From: Sinohyriopsis cumingii
Lineage: Eukaryota > Mollusca > Bivalvia > Unionida > Unionidae
Assembly: GCA_028554795.2 (NCBI GenBank)
Contig: CM068827.1
Location: forward strand, 73,178,809 to 73,242,808
DNA length: 64,000 bases
Direction: 5' to 3'
Shown piece by piece: positions 10,173 through 20,399 of this stretch. The notes below the pieces were generated by a model. That model was not told the DNA's origin and ran no database searches. It saw nothing but the letters and a program-made list of their open reading frames with translations. Position 1 is the stretch's first letter, and every line of letters starts with the position of its first letter. Position numbers and translations under genes: made by a program.

Positions 10173-10546
10173 AGGCTCAACACATTGGGACTAAGTTTGG
10201 CAGTAGCGGACATCAGGCTATCAATGGAATTCATCAAATCAACCAAATTCATAGCCTGGAGATCCTTCAAGACAAAGAAACCCACAGCAAAACTATGGCA
10301 CCAGGGAAGACGCATTCTCCAGAGACGTTTTAATGTGGCTTGCAGAGAACATCCAATGTCAACCCTAATAGACGCTGCGGAATTCCTATGCGAATTCCAT
10401 AGGTTTGAGGGATACCCTGCACGCAAACGAAGAGAAACTTGAACGGCTGCCGAACCGTGTGAAGAGGAGGATAGCCGGAACACCTTCCCTCCAGCTGTAT
10501 AAAAAAGCCCTTCGTAGGGCTTATTCCAAATTGCCTCTTATCTAAG
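10173..10546 (+). pseudogene. Basic protein, two frames joined by a +1 shift
   Basis: A first frame (10173-10442, stop-to-stop, no clear ATG at its left end) encodes a Lys/Arg-rich segment with FKTKKPTAKLWHQGRRILQR near its centre and ends ARKRRET. From about 10385 the next frame becomes protein-like (NEEKLERLPNRVKRRI, then LYKKALRRAYSKLPL) and stops at 10546. The simplest reading is one basic protein of about 120 residues broken by a frameshift. A TATA-like sequence (tataaaaaatag) at about 10121 lies upstream. High basic charge fits a nucleic-acid-binding or core protein; family unknown. Confidence 0.35.
10505..10521 (+). other. Hairpin AGCCCT-TCGT-AGGGCT inside the frame
   Basis: A perfect 6-bp stem identical in sequence to that of the histone-type signals, but with loop TCGT instead of TTTC and no purine element after it. 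It falls inside the second basic frame, coding KALRRAY. It may be a decayed 3' signal or a coincidence of codons. Confidence 0.4.
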
Positions 10547-11330
10547 GGTACCTTTATGGCTTGGTGTCCTTGTTCGTTAAAACGACACTACTGACTTGAT
10601 CCTTTCGCTACCACCGCTTCAAAATTAAAACTTTTTCTTACCTAATAGTGACCAAACATTATATTATGTCACTTAGACATATTAGTTAATAGGAATTGTT
10701 AGGGCATCTATAATGTACACTCTGTACTAGAATTTCCTTTAAACGGATAGGACATAGGACAATTTTTAAGACTTGTATGATTCGACTCAATTGCGCAGGT
10801 GGCTGACACAGCATTAGTAATCGTTTTTGTCCATTTAAATAACTGGATTAAATTTGGTGACTTACGAGCTGGCGTTTTAAGAGAAGTACACAACATCCAA
10901 GGCTGGTTTGCCGAGCTCCTTCCCTCCTTACCTCGCTCAGACAACGTACACAGACGGAGATGTGGAACTATTTCCACCAGTCTAAAGCTAGGTGTCCTGT
11001 TGTGGCGTCATCGCTGCGACCAATCGTAGCGGACGTTACAAATGGCTTGGGTCGACACCTAGTGCAGTCCACAACTGACTGAATTCCAACTTTATGATAA
11101 CATGAGTGTGTGTTGGGTCCATTCCCAATCATGAAAGCCCTTCATTCAGGTTGTTAGGGACACCTAGTCCCACGACCTGATGGCTAAATTAGCAGTGCTC
11201 TGTGAGCACATAACGCCTAGAGGATGTGGCTCCATTTCCTTCCCCCAGGAACAACTATTAGTCCGGACATAAACCAGTGGCACATGCAGTCCGTGCGAAC
11301 GACTCTTTAATCCAAATAATTAATCAATGG
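10547..11330. other. No identified gene
   Basis: Mixed-composition sequence with short frames on both strands (for example 10708-10977 minus, 10799-11029 plus). None resembles a known domain. It is less AT-rich than flanking DNA and could be old element sequence, but nothing can be named. Confidence 0.4.
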
Positions 11331-12620
11331 AAGTTAAATGATTACCAAACGAATTGCAAGAGAAGTTCTACAAGGAAGTTTGGCAGGGACTTGCCAGAGC
11401 AAATTTTCCACTGTTGACTGTGTAACACTTTTGTCGAGAAATTCGCAAGCGAAACGTGAAAAAAGTCAACAAACGCGTGCGTCAGGTTTCCCTGGATCAC
11501 GTCTGCGTTCATCCGATTATTCCGCTTTAGACCGTTTACATCTGAAGATTTTATTGACATTCTTGACCGTTACCCTGAATGACAGTGGTCAGAATTTACT
11601 CACTATGTCCATTACTTTCGCTCTATGAGAAGATTTTAAATAAAATAATACTGACTGACATGATCATGGATGCTTTACAAGAGAATATTCGTGGTTTGCC
11701 TCTTGAGTTGAGAGAATACATTTACCGAGAGTTGGTCAAACAACAATTGAAACGCAAAGAACAATTGCATCCTTTACGTCACCGGTGGTTAAACCGCTGT
11801 TACCTAAATGCATAAGAGGACTGATTCAGATGAAAGTGTTCCAGTGGTCAGACATTGTTCAGCTAGACAAGAACCAGAAGACTTTGGTTGCAACTCATTG
11901 TTCTACTACTTACATGCTTGCCATACTACAATGAATTCAAGAGGAAAAGTTAGAGGATTACCAAAATCTTTTACGCTATGAAATGTTGTCTTTAGAGGCA
12001 AATTCTGTTCGATACGTGGTGTGTGAACCAGTGACTAAACAGTTTGGAGTACGAATAGACTTGTGCAAAACGTACACTTATTACCTCCGACTAAAGAAGA
12101 TATAAAAACAGGCTACAATGCCAAAAACTTTATAACTCGTGATACAATAGATTCCGTGGAAGCAACCAATGAGAGTATTCAAACGGTGGAGGATTACTAA
12201 TACTTATTACGAGAACTGTGTCCATTGAATTGGGGTCGACATGTGGCTTTTTTCTTAGTGAATCCTTTCTGAGATTTCGTTTACCAGCCGATTCCTTGTG
12301 GACTCTTTCCAAACAGTACTTGCTACTGAATAAAACATGAAAGTGGTCTCTTTAAATGAGCACGAGAAACTCATTTTGTTAAACGTCTTGCGTTTTCATC
12401 TGGATACCCCTCGGCCTCTACCTGAAAAAAGATTCGGCAACTTTTAGGTACTAAAGATGTGTACGACGATGTGTGTGTGTAACTTGTGACTTACACCCTC
12501 ACTGGACAGATGCACGTGACTGAAAAATTGGGGTTTCGAGGTTTGGACCAAAGAAGTCGCCAATTATGCCCAAGAGTTGTAATCCTCAATTCAAACGTCT
12601 AGGGAAATAAGTAACTTTTA
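11331..12620 (+). pseudogene. Degenerate coding region, left part of a Polinton remnant
   Basis: Several plus-strand frames of 40-80 codons alternate. One, 11669-11815, starts at ATG 11669 and contains GLPLELREYIYRELVKQQ, which looks like real protein. Further right, frames such as SVRYVVCEPVTKQFGVRI (about 12007-12060) are protein-like but unnamed. Stops and shifts occur every 100-150 bp. Position directly left of the ATPase and integrase fragments makes this most likely the left half of the same Polinton. I could not recognise a DNA polymerase B motif in it. Confidence 0.35.
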
Positions 12621-12674
12621 AACTTGTGTTGATGACAGTGCTAGACGAACCACTCCCTTCAGGACAGGACTGTC

Positions 12675-12860
12675 ATGGACATTCCAGAAAGGCCATTCCT
12701 GGAGGACATTTGTGTGACTGTACCCAAAATAAAGACTATAAGAACATTACACACTGTCCCTACGACACCTTGGTTACCAAAATCATGTTGTATAGTGACT
12801 TGTTTATATTCCACTTTGATCGTTTTGATGTGTTTTTTATTGCTGTACTTAACCATTTGA
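12675..12860 (+). CDS. Small putative membrane protein fragment (Polinton region)
   Basis: A frame starting MDIPERPFLEDICVTVPK and ending in about 20 hydrophobic residues (LYSTLIVLMCFLLLYLTI) just before the stop, a likely C-terminal membrane anchor. A poly(A) signal AATAAA follows at 12908 and a TATA box for the next gene at 12930. Small membrane proteins occur in Polintons and adintoviruses, but I cannot match this to a named one. Confidence 0.35.
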   Translation: MDIPERPFLEDICVTVPKIKTIRTLHTVPTTPWLPKSCCIVTCLYSTLIVLMCFLLLYLTI

Positions 12861-12907
12861 CTTTTATGTCTTTTTGTCTTTCGTGTTGTTTCATTTTTTA
12901 AAAAGTC

Positions 12908-12935
12908 AATAAACTTGTCCAGAAAAAAGTATAAA
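12908..12935 (+). promoter_or_regulatory. AATAAA poly(A) signal followed by TATAAA
   Basis: AATAAA at 12908-12913 and TATAAAGG at 12930-12937 sit between the small membrane frame and the ATPase fragment. Seventeen bases separate the two motifs. This compact end-then-start arrangement suits a virus-like element with one promoter per gene. Confidence 0.45.
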
Positions 12936-13022
12936 GGCTCTTCTCTTGTTTGTCTTCGTGTCAAAAGTGACATTCATTGCACTATGGCTACCTCTGTTGT
13001 CTGTGTTCCCTCTTCCTCCGCA

Positions 13023-13177
13023 TAGATCGTGCGAGTTGGGAGGCCTTGTATCTTCCCCATCTCTTTAACATGTTAATTGCCGGACCAAGCGGTTCAGGCA
13101 AAACCGAATTGGTCAAACATAAACATCATTTGATCGATCGTCCACCTCAACGGATCGTGTGGTGTTACGAATAGTGG
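13023..13177 (+). pseudogene. Polinton packaging ATPase fragment (FtsK/HerA, A32-like)
   Basis: The frame encodes a hydrophobic strand and a Walker A loop, MLIAGPSGSGKTELVKH, followed by a Pro-Pro then RIVWCYE segment. In the A32-type genome-packaging ATPases of Polintons and adintoviruses, this Walker A is followed by a PP-R-IVWCYGE-like strand about 20 residues later, as here. The enzyme pumps element DNA into capsids. Only the N-terminal 50 residues remain. The Walker B region is missing, and the sequence passes into an unrelated frame within 20 bp, so the gene was cut by a deletion. Confidence 0.7.
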
Positions 13178-13295
13178 CAATCGGCGTACGACCAGTGTCC
13201 ACGTCTCCAGTAGCCTCAGGTTTATCCACTTCTCCGTTATTGGAAATGTCTGCCAAACCCAGTTTGACACCCGTTCTACCTCAGTTGATGAAACA

Positions 13296-13553
13296 ATGGA
13301 AACCAACGTCTCCAAAAACGTCTCCTCCAGCGGTGACACCCTCTTCTCTTTAGCTGCAGTGGCAGCTGCTCACAAAGTACCTGCCCCCAGAATCAAAGTG
13401 CAAGAGAGATCGGGCATGTTACATAGCTTACTTGATTTGTCAAAGCAAGAACTGTCCCGATTTAGTCCGTTGCGAACTCCTCCACGACGCGTGATGCCTG
13501 TCGTCAAGTTGATACGACGTAAAGACAATCAGAGGCGACCCGGTCCAGTATAA
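13296..13553 (+). pseudogene. Basic C-terminal frame after the ATPase fragment
   Basis: An 85-codon frame containing LFSLAAVAAAHKVPAP, then a helical LLDLSKQELSRF segment and a basic end (RTPPRRVMPVVKLIRRK). It ends at 13553, directly at a TATA-like tataaaaaaag that could serve the next gene. It may be the end of the protein whose start was deleted. Not identified beyond its Polinton setting. Confidence 0.35.
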
Positions 13554-13649
13554 AAAAAGACCTGAGGCAAAGAATGGGAATCTGTGTTTCTGTGCTGCTG
13601 AACAACCAAAGATGTTACACCCCAGAAGTCATCTCTCCTCTAATCCCAA

Positions 13650-13850
13650 AGTAAAGTAATGGAAAGAACTGCCTCCTTGTTTAGTCAAACATGGGGACAT
13701 GTTGTCTGTCCTATCCAAAGTTTCTCCACCCATGCGGAAAATACTCAATCAAACAGCCTCCAAAGCCGTAGTCGATACCGTGTTCGAATGTTTTTTGAAC
13801 GTCTTTTAATGTGCGATACCTTTGTCTATAAACCAGAAAAAAATGCTTAG
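13650..13850 (+). pseudogene. Small Polinton/adintovirus-type protein fragment
   Basis: One plus-strand frame here (about 13670-13810) has the pattern MLSVLSKVSPPMRKIL followed by a VV-TVFECFLNVL segment. A short helical protein with a pattern like LL..L..A.P..R+.IL......V..ICE...NVL is commonly found beside the integrase and capsid genes in Polintons and adintoviruses, often with a later hydrophobic tail. That tail is not visible here. The assignment rests on remembered pattern only. Confidence 0.35.
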
Positions 13851-13899
13851 CCAAACATCGTCACATTCTTCACCAAATGGTTCAAAAGAAAATATCTAT

Positions 13900-14785
13900 T
13901 CGTCAAAAGTGCAACGATGGTTTCAAGAACAACCACGTACACGTTACACAAACCCATTCGACGAAAATTTTCCAGAAGTCGCACCCGTGTGGAGAGTAAC
14001 GATCGTCAATGGCAAGCCGATTTACCCGATGTCTCTCATTTGGCCACCTACAATCGTGGCTACAAATATTTTTTTGTGTCATCGACGTTTTTTCTAAATT
14101 TTCCTGGGTCGTGCCTTTGAATTCCAAATCGAGCAGTGAATTCATGCCAGCCCTTCAGCTGGTGTTGAAACAAAGCGGTCGTCACCCTCTTCGATGGCAA
14201 ACTGAAAAAGAACAGAATCTCTGAACCAATCTTTCCCAAAACATTAAAGAAACGTGACATTCATTTTTTCACCACCGAGAATCCCAAAACCAAAGTCAGC
14301 ATCGTGGAAAGTTTTCAGCATACCTTGACAGAACGCATGTGGAAATATTTTGCGCATCAACACACTCTAAAGTACATCGACGTCTTACCTCACCTGGTTC
14401 AAGCATACAACCAATCTTACCATCGAAGCATCGGACGTCCCCCCCCCAGAAGTGACTCCAGACAACGAAGTGACCGTTTTTGAGCGCCTGTTTGGTACGT
14501 CCCCAACGGCGGCTGTCCCCAAGAAAGGTAGTGTTGCCGGTAGGAGATTCGGTGCGCATTGGCAAAACCAAACGCACTCTCAACAAAGGTTACTTACTCA
14601 ACTGGGCCAGTGAATTGTTTCGTGTCACTGAACGAGTGCGTGCCCGTCATCCTGTCTATAAATTGGAAGACATGAACGGGTATGTGTTAAAATGAACGTT
14701 TAACTTTCCCGAGTTACAACGCGTGACCAAAAAAGAAGACGAAGTGTACGACATCAAAAGCATTCTCAAACGAAGAACCAGTAAA
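13900..14785 (+). pseudogene. Polinton integrase (retroviral-type, rve), frameshifted
   Basis: Integrase joins element ends to host DNA. Order of recognisable parts: TLHKPIRRKF (about 13946), RQWQADLPDVSHLATYN with the first catalytic Asp (about 14005), VIDVFSKFSWVVPLNSKS (about 14075), then after a shift TKVSIVESFQHTL with a Glu at the catalytic position (about 14295), ERMWKYFAHQHTLKYIDVL, and YNQSYHRSIG (about 14410). Next come the SH3-like GDSVRIGKTKRTLNKGYL (about 14540), a RHPVYKLEDMNG strand and ELQRVTKKEDEVYDIKSIL (about 14715-14768). The parts lie in at least four frames and an ATG..TGA interruption follows the DMNG strand (about 14690), so it is inactive. The C-terminal chromodomain expected next is absent: the frame passes straight into capsid sequence. 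Confidence 0.85.
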
Positions 14786-15400
14786 GTGGGAAACGACATC
14801 AGTAATACTTTGAGCGGAACGATCGCCAAGTATCCGACACGACGCGTGGAAGTAAAACCTTTCACAATTCCCTCTGGGGATCAATCCATGATCGAAGATC
14901 CTGTGTTACAAGGGCAGTTACCCAATCGTTTGATCATTGATATCGTCAAAAATACAGCCTTCAATGGAGCTTTCGAGGTAACTGCTTTAGAGGTTCAGCA
15001 CTGCGATGCGTCCAAGATCGAGCTCAGTCGAGATGGAAAAAACCATCTGTACCAGACCTTTCGAACCTGACTTTAGTGACGAGAGGAAGAATTACTTGAG
15101 ATCGTACTTGCCCATGTACTAAGCCACGGGACAGTTAGTCACCAACACTACTCACGTCATTACGTACGAGGATTATGCAGAAGGTTACACTTTGTGGGCC
15201 ACTGATTTCACACAAGACCAAGGCAGCGACTAGGGTCATTTCCACCATATAAAGTCCATTCAGATTCATGCGGAACTTCAGTTTGCAAAGCCAATACCCG
15301 TAAACAACACGGTGAACGTCATCCTGTGTTCCGAATTCGATGATACCATATAAATCAACAGTTTGAGAGAAGTTACTCTAAACTATCGAAGACTGTAATC
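14786..15400 (+). pseudogene. Polinton major capsid protein, C-terminal part
   Basis: The double jelly-roll major capsid protein builds Polinton virions. Its C-terminal third is recognisable: AKYPTRRVEVKPFTIPSGD, GQLPNRLIIDIVKNTAFNGAF (frame open from the integrase to 15070), then after a shift TYEDYAEGYTLWATDFTQDQ (about 15157-15215), LQFAKPIPVNNTVNVIL and SEFDDTI (about 15270-15350). These match the family annotated in animal genomes as F54H12.2-like. The N-terminal two thirds are absent. The remaining segment is fused in frame to the integrase tail, which points to an internal deletion between the two genes. Confidence 0.75.
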
Positions 15401-15405
15401 CCTCT

Positions 15406-15862
15406 TTGAATAGTGGAGAATATATGGAATGGGACGATACCGTGGAAGTAGAACCCAAAGGTAAAGACAAAGAGGACATAGTGATGAAGTCCAGATGGCC
15501 AGAACAAGAACATTATTTAGTCTTCTGTTTTGCCAAACACCTGGCAGAAACAAATTACGGAACTGATCAAGAAAGATTGTTATTGATGTAAAAACGATCA
15601 TCCCAGTCAAATTCAACACGATACATGTATGATGCTAAGTCAAGAAGAAAACGTGGACGAGTATCTGGACGAAGCTTGGAGACTTATCTCGGAAGAATTC
15701 CTTTTGCATCAGTGGTATAAAGACTTGCGTGATCATTCCAATCTTCTACTATTGACTCTAGATATCCATCACATCGAAGCTATCTTGGCGGAGACGAAGC
15801 AAAGAAACGGTTACTTGTCAGAGATTTTCAAGCAAAACGTTTGGATTGAATTAATAACTTAA
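15406..15862 (+). pseudogene. Two short protein-like frames right of the capsid fragment
   Basis: Frame 15406-15591 (MNSGEYMEWDDTVEVEPKGK, then WPEQEHYLVFCFAKHLAE) and frame 15629-15862 (acidic helix MMLSQEENVDEYLDEAWRLI, then an LLLLTLDIHHIEAIL segment). Both look like real protein, without a match I can name. They are probably the next Polinton genes, frameshifted. Confidence 0.35.
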
Positions 15863-18465
15863 CATTACCAATGAAGAAAAAAACAAAAAACAACAACACC
15901 AAAATGGATACCTGGGAACCTTATTACCTTTTGAACCACAGTTCGTACACTGCTTCTTGGAATCCTGTCGTGTGTGGTAAATATGAACTGCCTCATCGCA
16001 AACCTCAAGACCATCGCAAATTATGAATCAATTATATAAAATAACAATATCTCCTAGAAAACTCCCTAATGGACAGGCCTCAATAAATGAATCCTAATTT
16101 GATCATGCACAGTATAGACAAGTTACCTCATGCCATTTATCAGATGTTTTCACTTACTTCCGCTGGACTTTCTGGATCTTAGTAAATGTGTCTTCAATGA
16201 TGCTGAGATAGCAATTTACAACTGTATGAAACTGTTGACCGAATAATCTTGGTCAGATGTCTTTAATGGTTATCAACAGGGGAGTGGCACTCTGTCTACA
16301 AAGGCGAACTGTTAGTTTTTGAATGCTGGCGGAAGTTTGAATACACCATCGAATAGCTCTTTCGAGGAACAATTTATATTCATGCATCAGTGTTGTAGAA
16401 TATATGTTAACTTTCATATTGTATGACATGAAAAGCGAGTATTATTGACGCTCCATAAAGAGAAAGAAAAACAATTGATTATTTCTTGAAACATTCGCAA
16501 GCCGTGATTTATTATCTGCATCAGTTTTGAACAGTTCGTTGAACACCCTGAAAAAATCGACGCATTACCTGGAGATTATGGTACAAATGTGTTAGAATTT
16601 CAAATAATGAGTGTCATTATAAATTGCCCTTTAATCAAACGTAATGGAAATACAGCTGACAACTAACATACTATGCTCAGAATAATTCTTCACATAGAAA
16701 AGGGAGTTGTAAAATTTGTATTCGTACTTCAGTACATCTGAGAAACCAATTATGCATGATGGTTCATAATATTCATTTTGCAATTATCAAATAAAGTCAT
16801 TGTTTCGCGCATTCGTCAGCACAAATCTCTATGATTTAGGAAACCGGCTTTTTTTCATAAACGCGGCAAACCAGCGGAATAAATCTTGTCTGGTTGACAC
16901 AAAGCAATAACAATTGCTAATGTCTAATAAAGTTGCGTTTTAAATCTCTAATCAAGAACAATTACCAAGATTATATCAGACATGGTACTTACATGACTTA
17001 TGTTTTGCATAAAATGTCTTCTGGTAATTTTCTTTGTCAGGAAAATATCACATTTATTGATAGGATGGTAATATTGGCGTGTCCTGCGTTATGTCCAGCC
17101 AATGCAGCATTAAAATTAACCTATTCATTTCCATATCAGTCTTCGATAAAATGACCAAAGAATATATCCTATTTCATGAAGGAATAACATCTCTTTTATT
17201 GCAAAATATGCGTTCTTTGGGACATGAGAATAGCAAACTAAGTACCTCGACCTTCACCACGAATCCTGCTCAGACGAAATATATGTTTATCTTCCTCTGT
17301 TATAGTTGGCAGAAAAGAAGAGCATGACTTATAAATTCCATTTACTTTTTTAGCTTAAAATAAAACTCGAAACCGTTATAAGGAACACAAACATCTTTCG
17401 GGTGCACTCCACGACATTATGCATGATTCGGTTCCTCTAATTATTCTGACTTTCTAATGTAAATTAAAGTAATGGCTATTGATTCAATTTGTTCTCTTAG
17501 AATTTAAAATGAGAGAATAAAATTTAATAAGCCGATAAAAGGAAACGTAGCATCGCTCAGGAACGTCGATCACAGGAACAACTCTAGTAAGATGCTTTAT
17601 TTATTTTGGCCCCTTTTGATGATTGGAATTTAGAAAGCGGAGAAAAAGAACTAGTTAAAAGATTAAAGATACATTAGGTTCATTTTGAATAGACTGACCT
17701 TCTTGACATAGAAACATATGACGAGTAATGTCTTCTTTTACATGATTTTGGAAATCATGTTATGTTTGTAATTATGATATTACTAATCTCTAATTTGGTT
17801 TTAAAATCTTTGCAAACGTTGCGTCCAAGTCGTTCAACATGCCCTTTTGTTACTTTTGGTATATATATATATATAAACACATTACACGCTCAGACAAAAC
17901 CAGGTTGATGCTTAAATCGACAGCAAACGGTGGAAACGAAAACAACATGCACACAAACACAAATGAATACAAACTAATTGGAGCACTCTATTTTGAATGA
18001 TATATTTTGAATGAATTAAAACCACAAACAATCTCTTCATGATGTGACATAATTTCAGCGGCTTCGCGGAAGGTTACCGATTTGAGAATTTAGCAAATGC
18101 TGTTCACCACTCAACCATACAGTATTTAACTGCCAAAAAGTAGGAAAAAGAAAGTCTGCCATTAAATATTGAAATTACAGTAATTGCAAAACTCATTATT
18201 AAATTTTGACTAGTCGGCTAAAAAAACTGACTATCTGAAAGGACCCTAACTTTAACCCGACAAAATTACACTATAGAGGCAAGTATGTAGTCAAATTGAC
18301 ATTGCTAAATGTTTTGTCTGTTTTGATAAAATAGCGCAACTTTTATCTACAGGCAACACTCAAAGCAAATAATGTTATCATCACAATTAAAGATAATTTG
18401 GAATCAAAATCAACACTTTCAGTGCAATGTTTTATGTTTGCTGATTTTGTTTATTTTAACATGAC
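15863..18465. other. No supported gene
   Basis: AT-rich, increasingly random to the right. A few protein-like snippets near 16100-16600 could be the fading edge of the Polinton remnant. An (AT) run of about 7 units lies near 17862. No terminal inverted repeat of a Polinton was found. Confidence 0.4.
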
Positions 18466-18612
18466 TATAGCAATCGTAGTCATATCGATACGATGCCTGC
18501 AGTGTGGCAGTTTATAGTGATGTCTAGCACTAGAGCATCATGTCCCACCTATCCTTACACCTTGCCGACCAATCCTAATACTAACTTCTTAATGCTGAGC
18601 GCTAGATAAGGG
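18466..18612 (-). mobile_element. SINE family A, partial minus-strand copy
   Basis: The reverse complement carries the family body in the right order: ctaggattggtcggca-type segment, gtgggacatgatgctct, agacatcactataaactg and gcatcgtat. The tRNA-like head is missing, so the copy is 5'-truncated or decayed. Confidence 0.7.
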
Positions 18613-18619
18613 AGGTTCA

Positions 18620-19685
18620 GTTGTATGCATGATGTTTTAGACAAACTACAATTGCATATACGACGTTTTCAAACGTTACTGAGGTTCACCGTGGATCCAT
18701 TATCTGAGATGATTATTATAGACGTTTGTACAATAATTATTTCAGTAACATTGAGTCAGTTCGCAAAAATACAAAATATCTTATGGAATTTAACGTGATT
18801 AAGTTTTTCTCAATAAATAATTGCTTTGCATCCTTTGCTGCTAGAAATAGGAGTGCTTCTAAAGGAAACAACGTAGTTTCCAATACGTAGAACTCATTAT
18901 TAAAATTATATTATCAGACAAATAAAAATGTTACATTGTTTTGTAAGTAAATAAAACAGTACAAACTAAAACATCATCATGGTTTATTAAACTGGTTATC
19001 ATTAAAAAATCATTCTATATTAGCATGGTGCATAGATATTGTGTGCCTGATGCTTAAATACGTTCTAAAATCAGTTCGAATCAGTTACATCTGAGGCACG
19101 AACAATACATATGCATGAACGAAACACAAAACAGTTATTTAAGTGTGCTCAGTAACGTGATTATTTCTGCAATGATTAATTGTGGAACACAGCTATATTA
19201 GTACGTTACAAACGGAGTACGACATTGGCGAATACATCGTTAGCATCTGTCTGACTACTTTGTACAGCAGAAAGTTGCTACGCAAAGATGAAAATGTGAT
19301 TTGTACAGATCCTAAAGATGAATTAGATAAAGCTGTAGAATCACTAGTTGGTATTTACCAAATTACGAATACTCTGTGATTTCTTTCGTTCCACAGCAGA
19401 AACAAAACTGCAAAGAAGCTATTGCCAATGAAAATAATCGCAGACATACATGGCGTAAGAAGAGAAGTTGATCAAATTAGAAATTAAAAATATTAAATAC
19501 GTTTAGATTTTTCTGCTCACAACAAAATTAAAGTCCCAGTGATGAATGATCCCTCCATGAAAACAATATGACCGCTTCTCCATTTTACGAATTTAAAATA
19601 CCCACGAAAATGTTATGTTTGGCAAAACCATAAAAATTGATAAGCAGGAAAATAATACTGACAGTTATGTGTACGTGATCCTCCA
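18620..19685. other. No supported gene
   Basis: AT-rich DNA with random short frames (19182-19379 on the plus strand shows no known motif). Confidence 0.5.
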
Positions 19686-19910
19686 ATCTGTATACTGAAA
19701 ACATGAATGGTGAAGTGTTTAAAGGAACGTTTTACTCGCCTGAGTTACACCCAAGGGCAAAACGTGAAGTATGTGTGTACGATATGAAAACATTTTCGAT
19801 CAGAAACCTGTAAAGTAGGTAAATGCCAACTCCAAGAATCGGAAGTGCTTTGGAAAGAATATCCACCAAGTTTTGATACTCGGATTGCCTCTTCGCACGT
19901 CATCGACAAA
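19686..19910 (+). pseudogene. Second Polinton integrase, C-terminal end with chromodomain
   Basis: The segment repeats the end of the integrase at 14640-14785 (YTENMNGEVFKGTFYSPEL, then VYDMKTFSIR). It then continues into the chromodomain-like end missing from the first copy: LWKEYPPSFDTRIASSHVID at about 19848-19910. Chromodomains on Polinton integrases have the WKGYP..FDSW pattern; here the final W is Arg. One frame change separates the two parts. It is therefore a second, independent Polinton relic. Confidence 0.65.
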
Positions 19911-20399
19911 GAAAGAAGTAACCATCATAGCACTAGACAAAGCACTTACCAATCCTTCTCGGAGTCACTCTATTCAAGAACAACAAAAGTAACATCTTTG
20001 GTGTGGTGTAATGTTGAGTGGTTGAATTGTTCCTAAACCTAAAATCTTCTTTTCCTGTCATCTCTTTTTGATATTGTGTGATCGGAGCAGCCATTGTCAC
20101 GTTTCATTATCATCATAAATGGTTCCTATGATTATCATCATCAGTCTCATGACCTAGTGTGGTCGTCGAGTTTAATTTACAACAAAATAAAACAAAGAAG
20201 TATGGAGAATTTAACTCAATAACGATTTTTTTTCGGCAAACCTTCCTTGAAATATATTGCTGGCTTTAAGAACAAATGTAGCCTATCGGCCAACATCCAC
20301 TTTTCTTTGATTCACATCGATAGCAACCCTCTTTAGAACCTTTGATCAACCATTCTCCTCTGACATCGAATGACTCATTGGAAACCAGATCCACTCAAC

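Noticed and set aside
11342-11560. Minus-strand frames in the Polinton relic
   Set aside because: All recognisable Polinton domains lie on the plus strand. The minus frames show no motifs.
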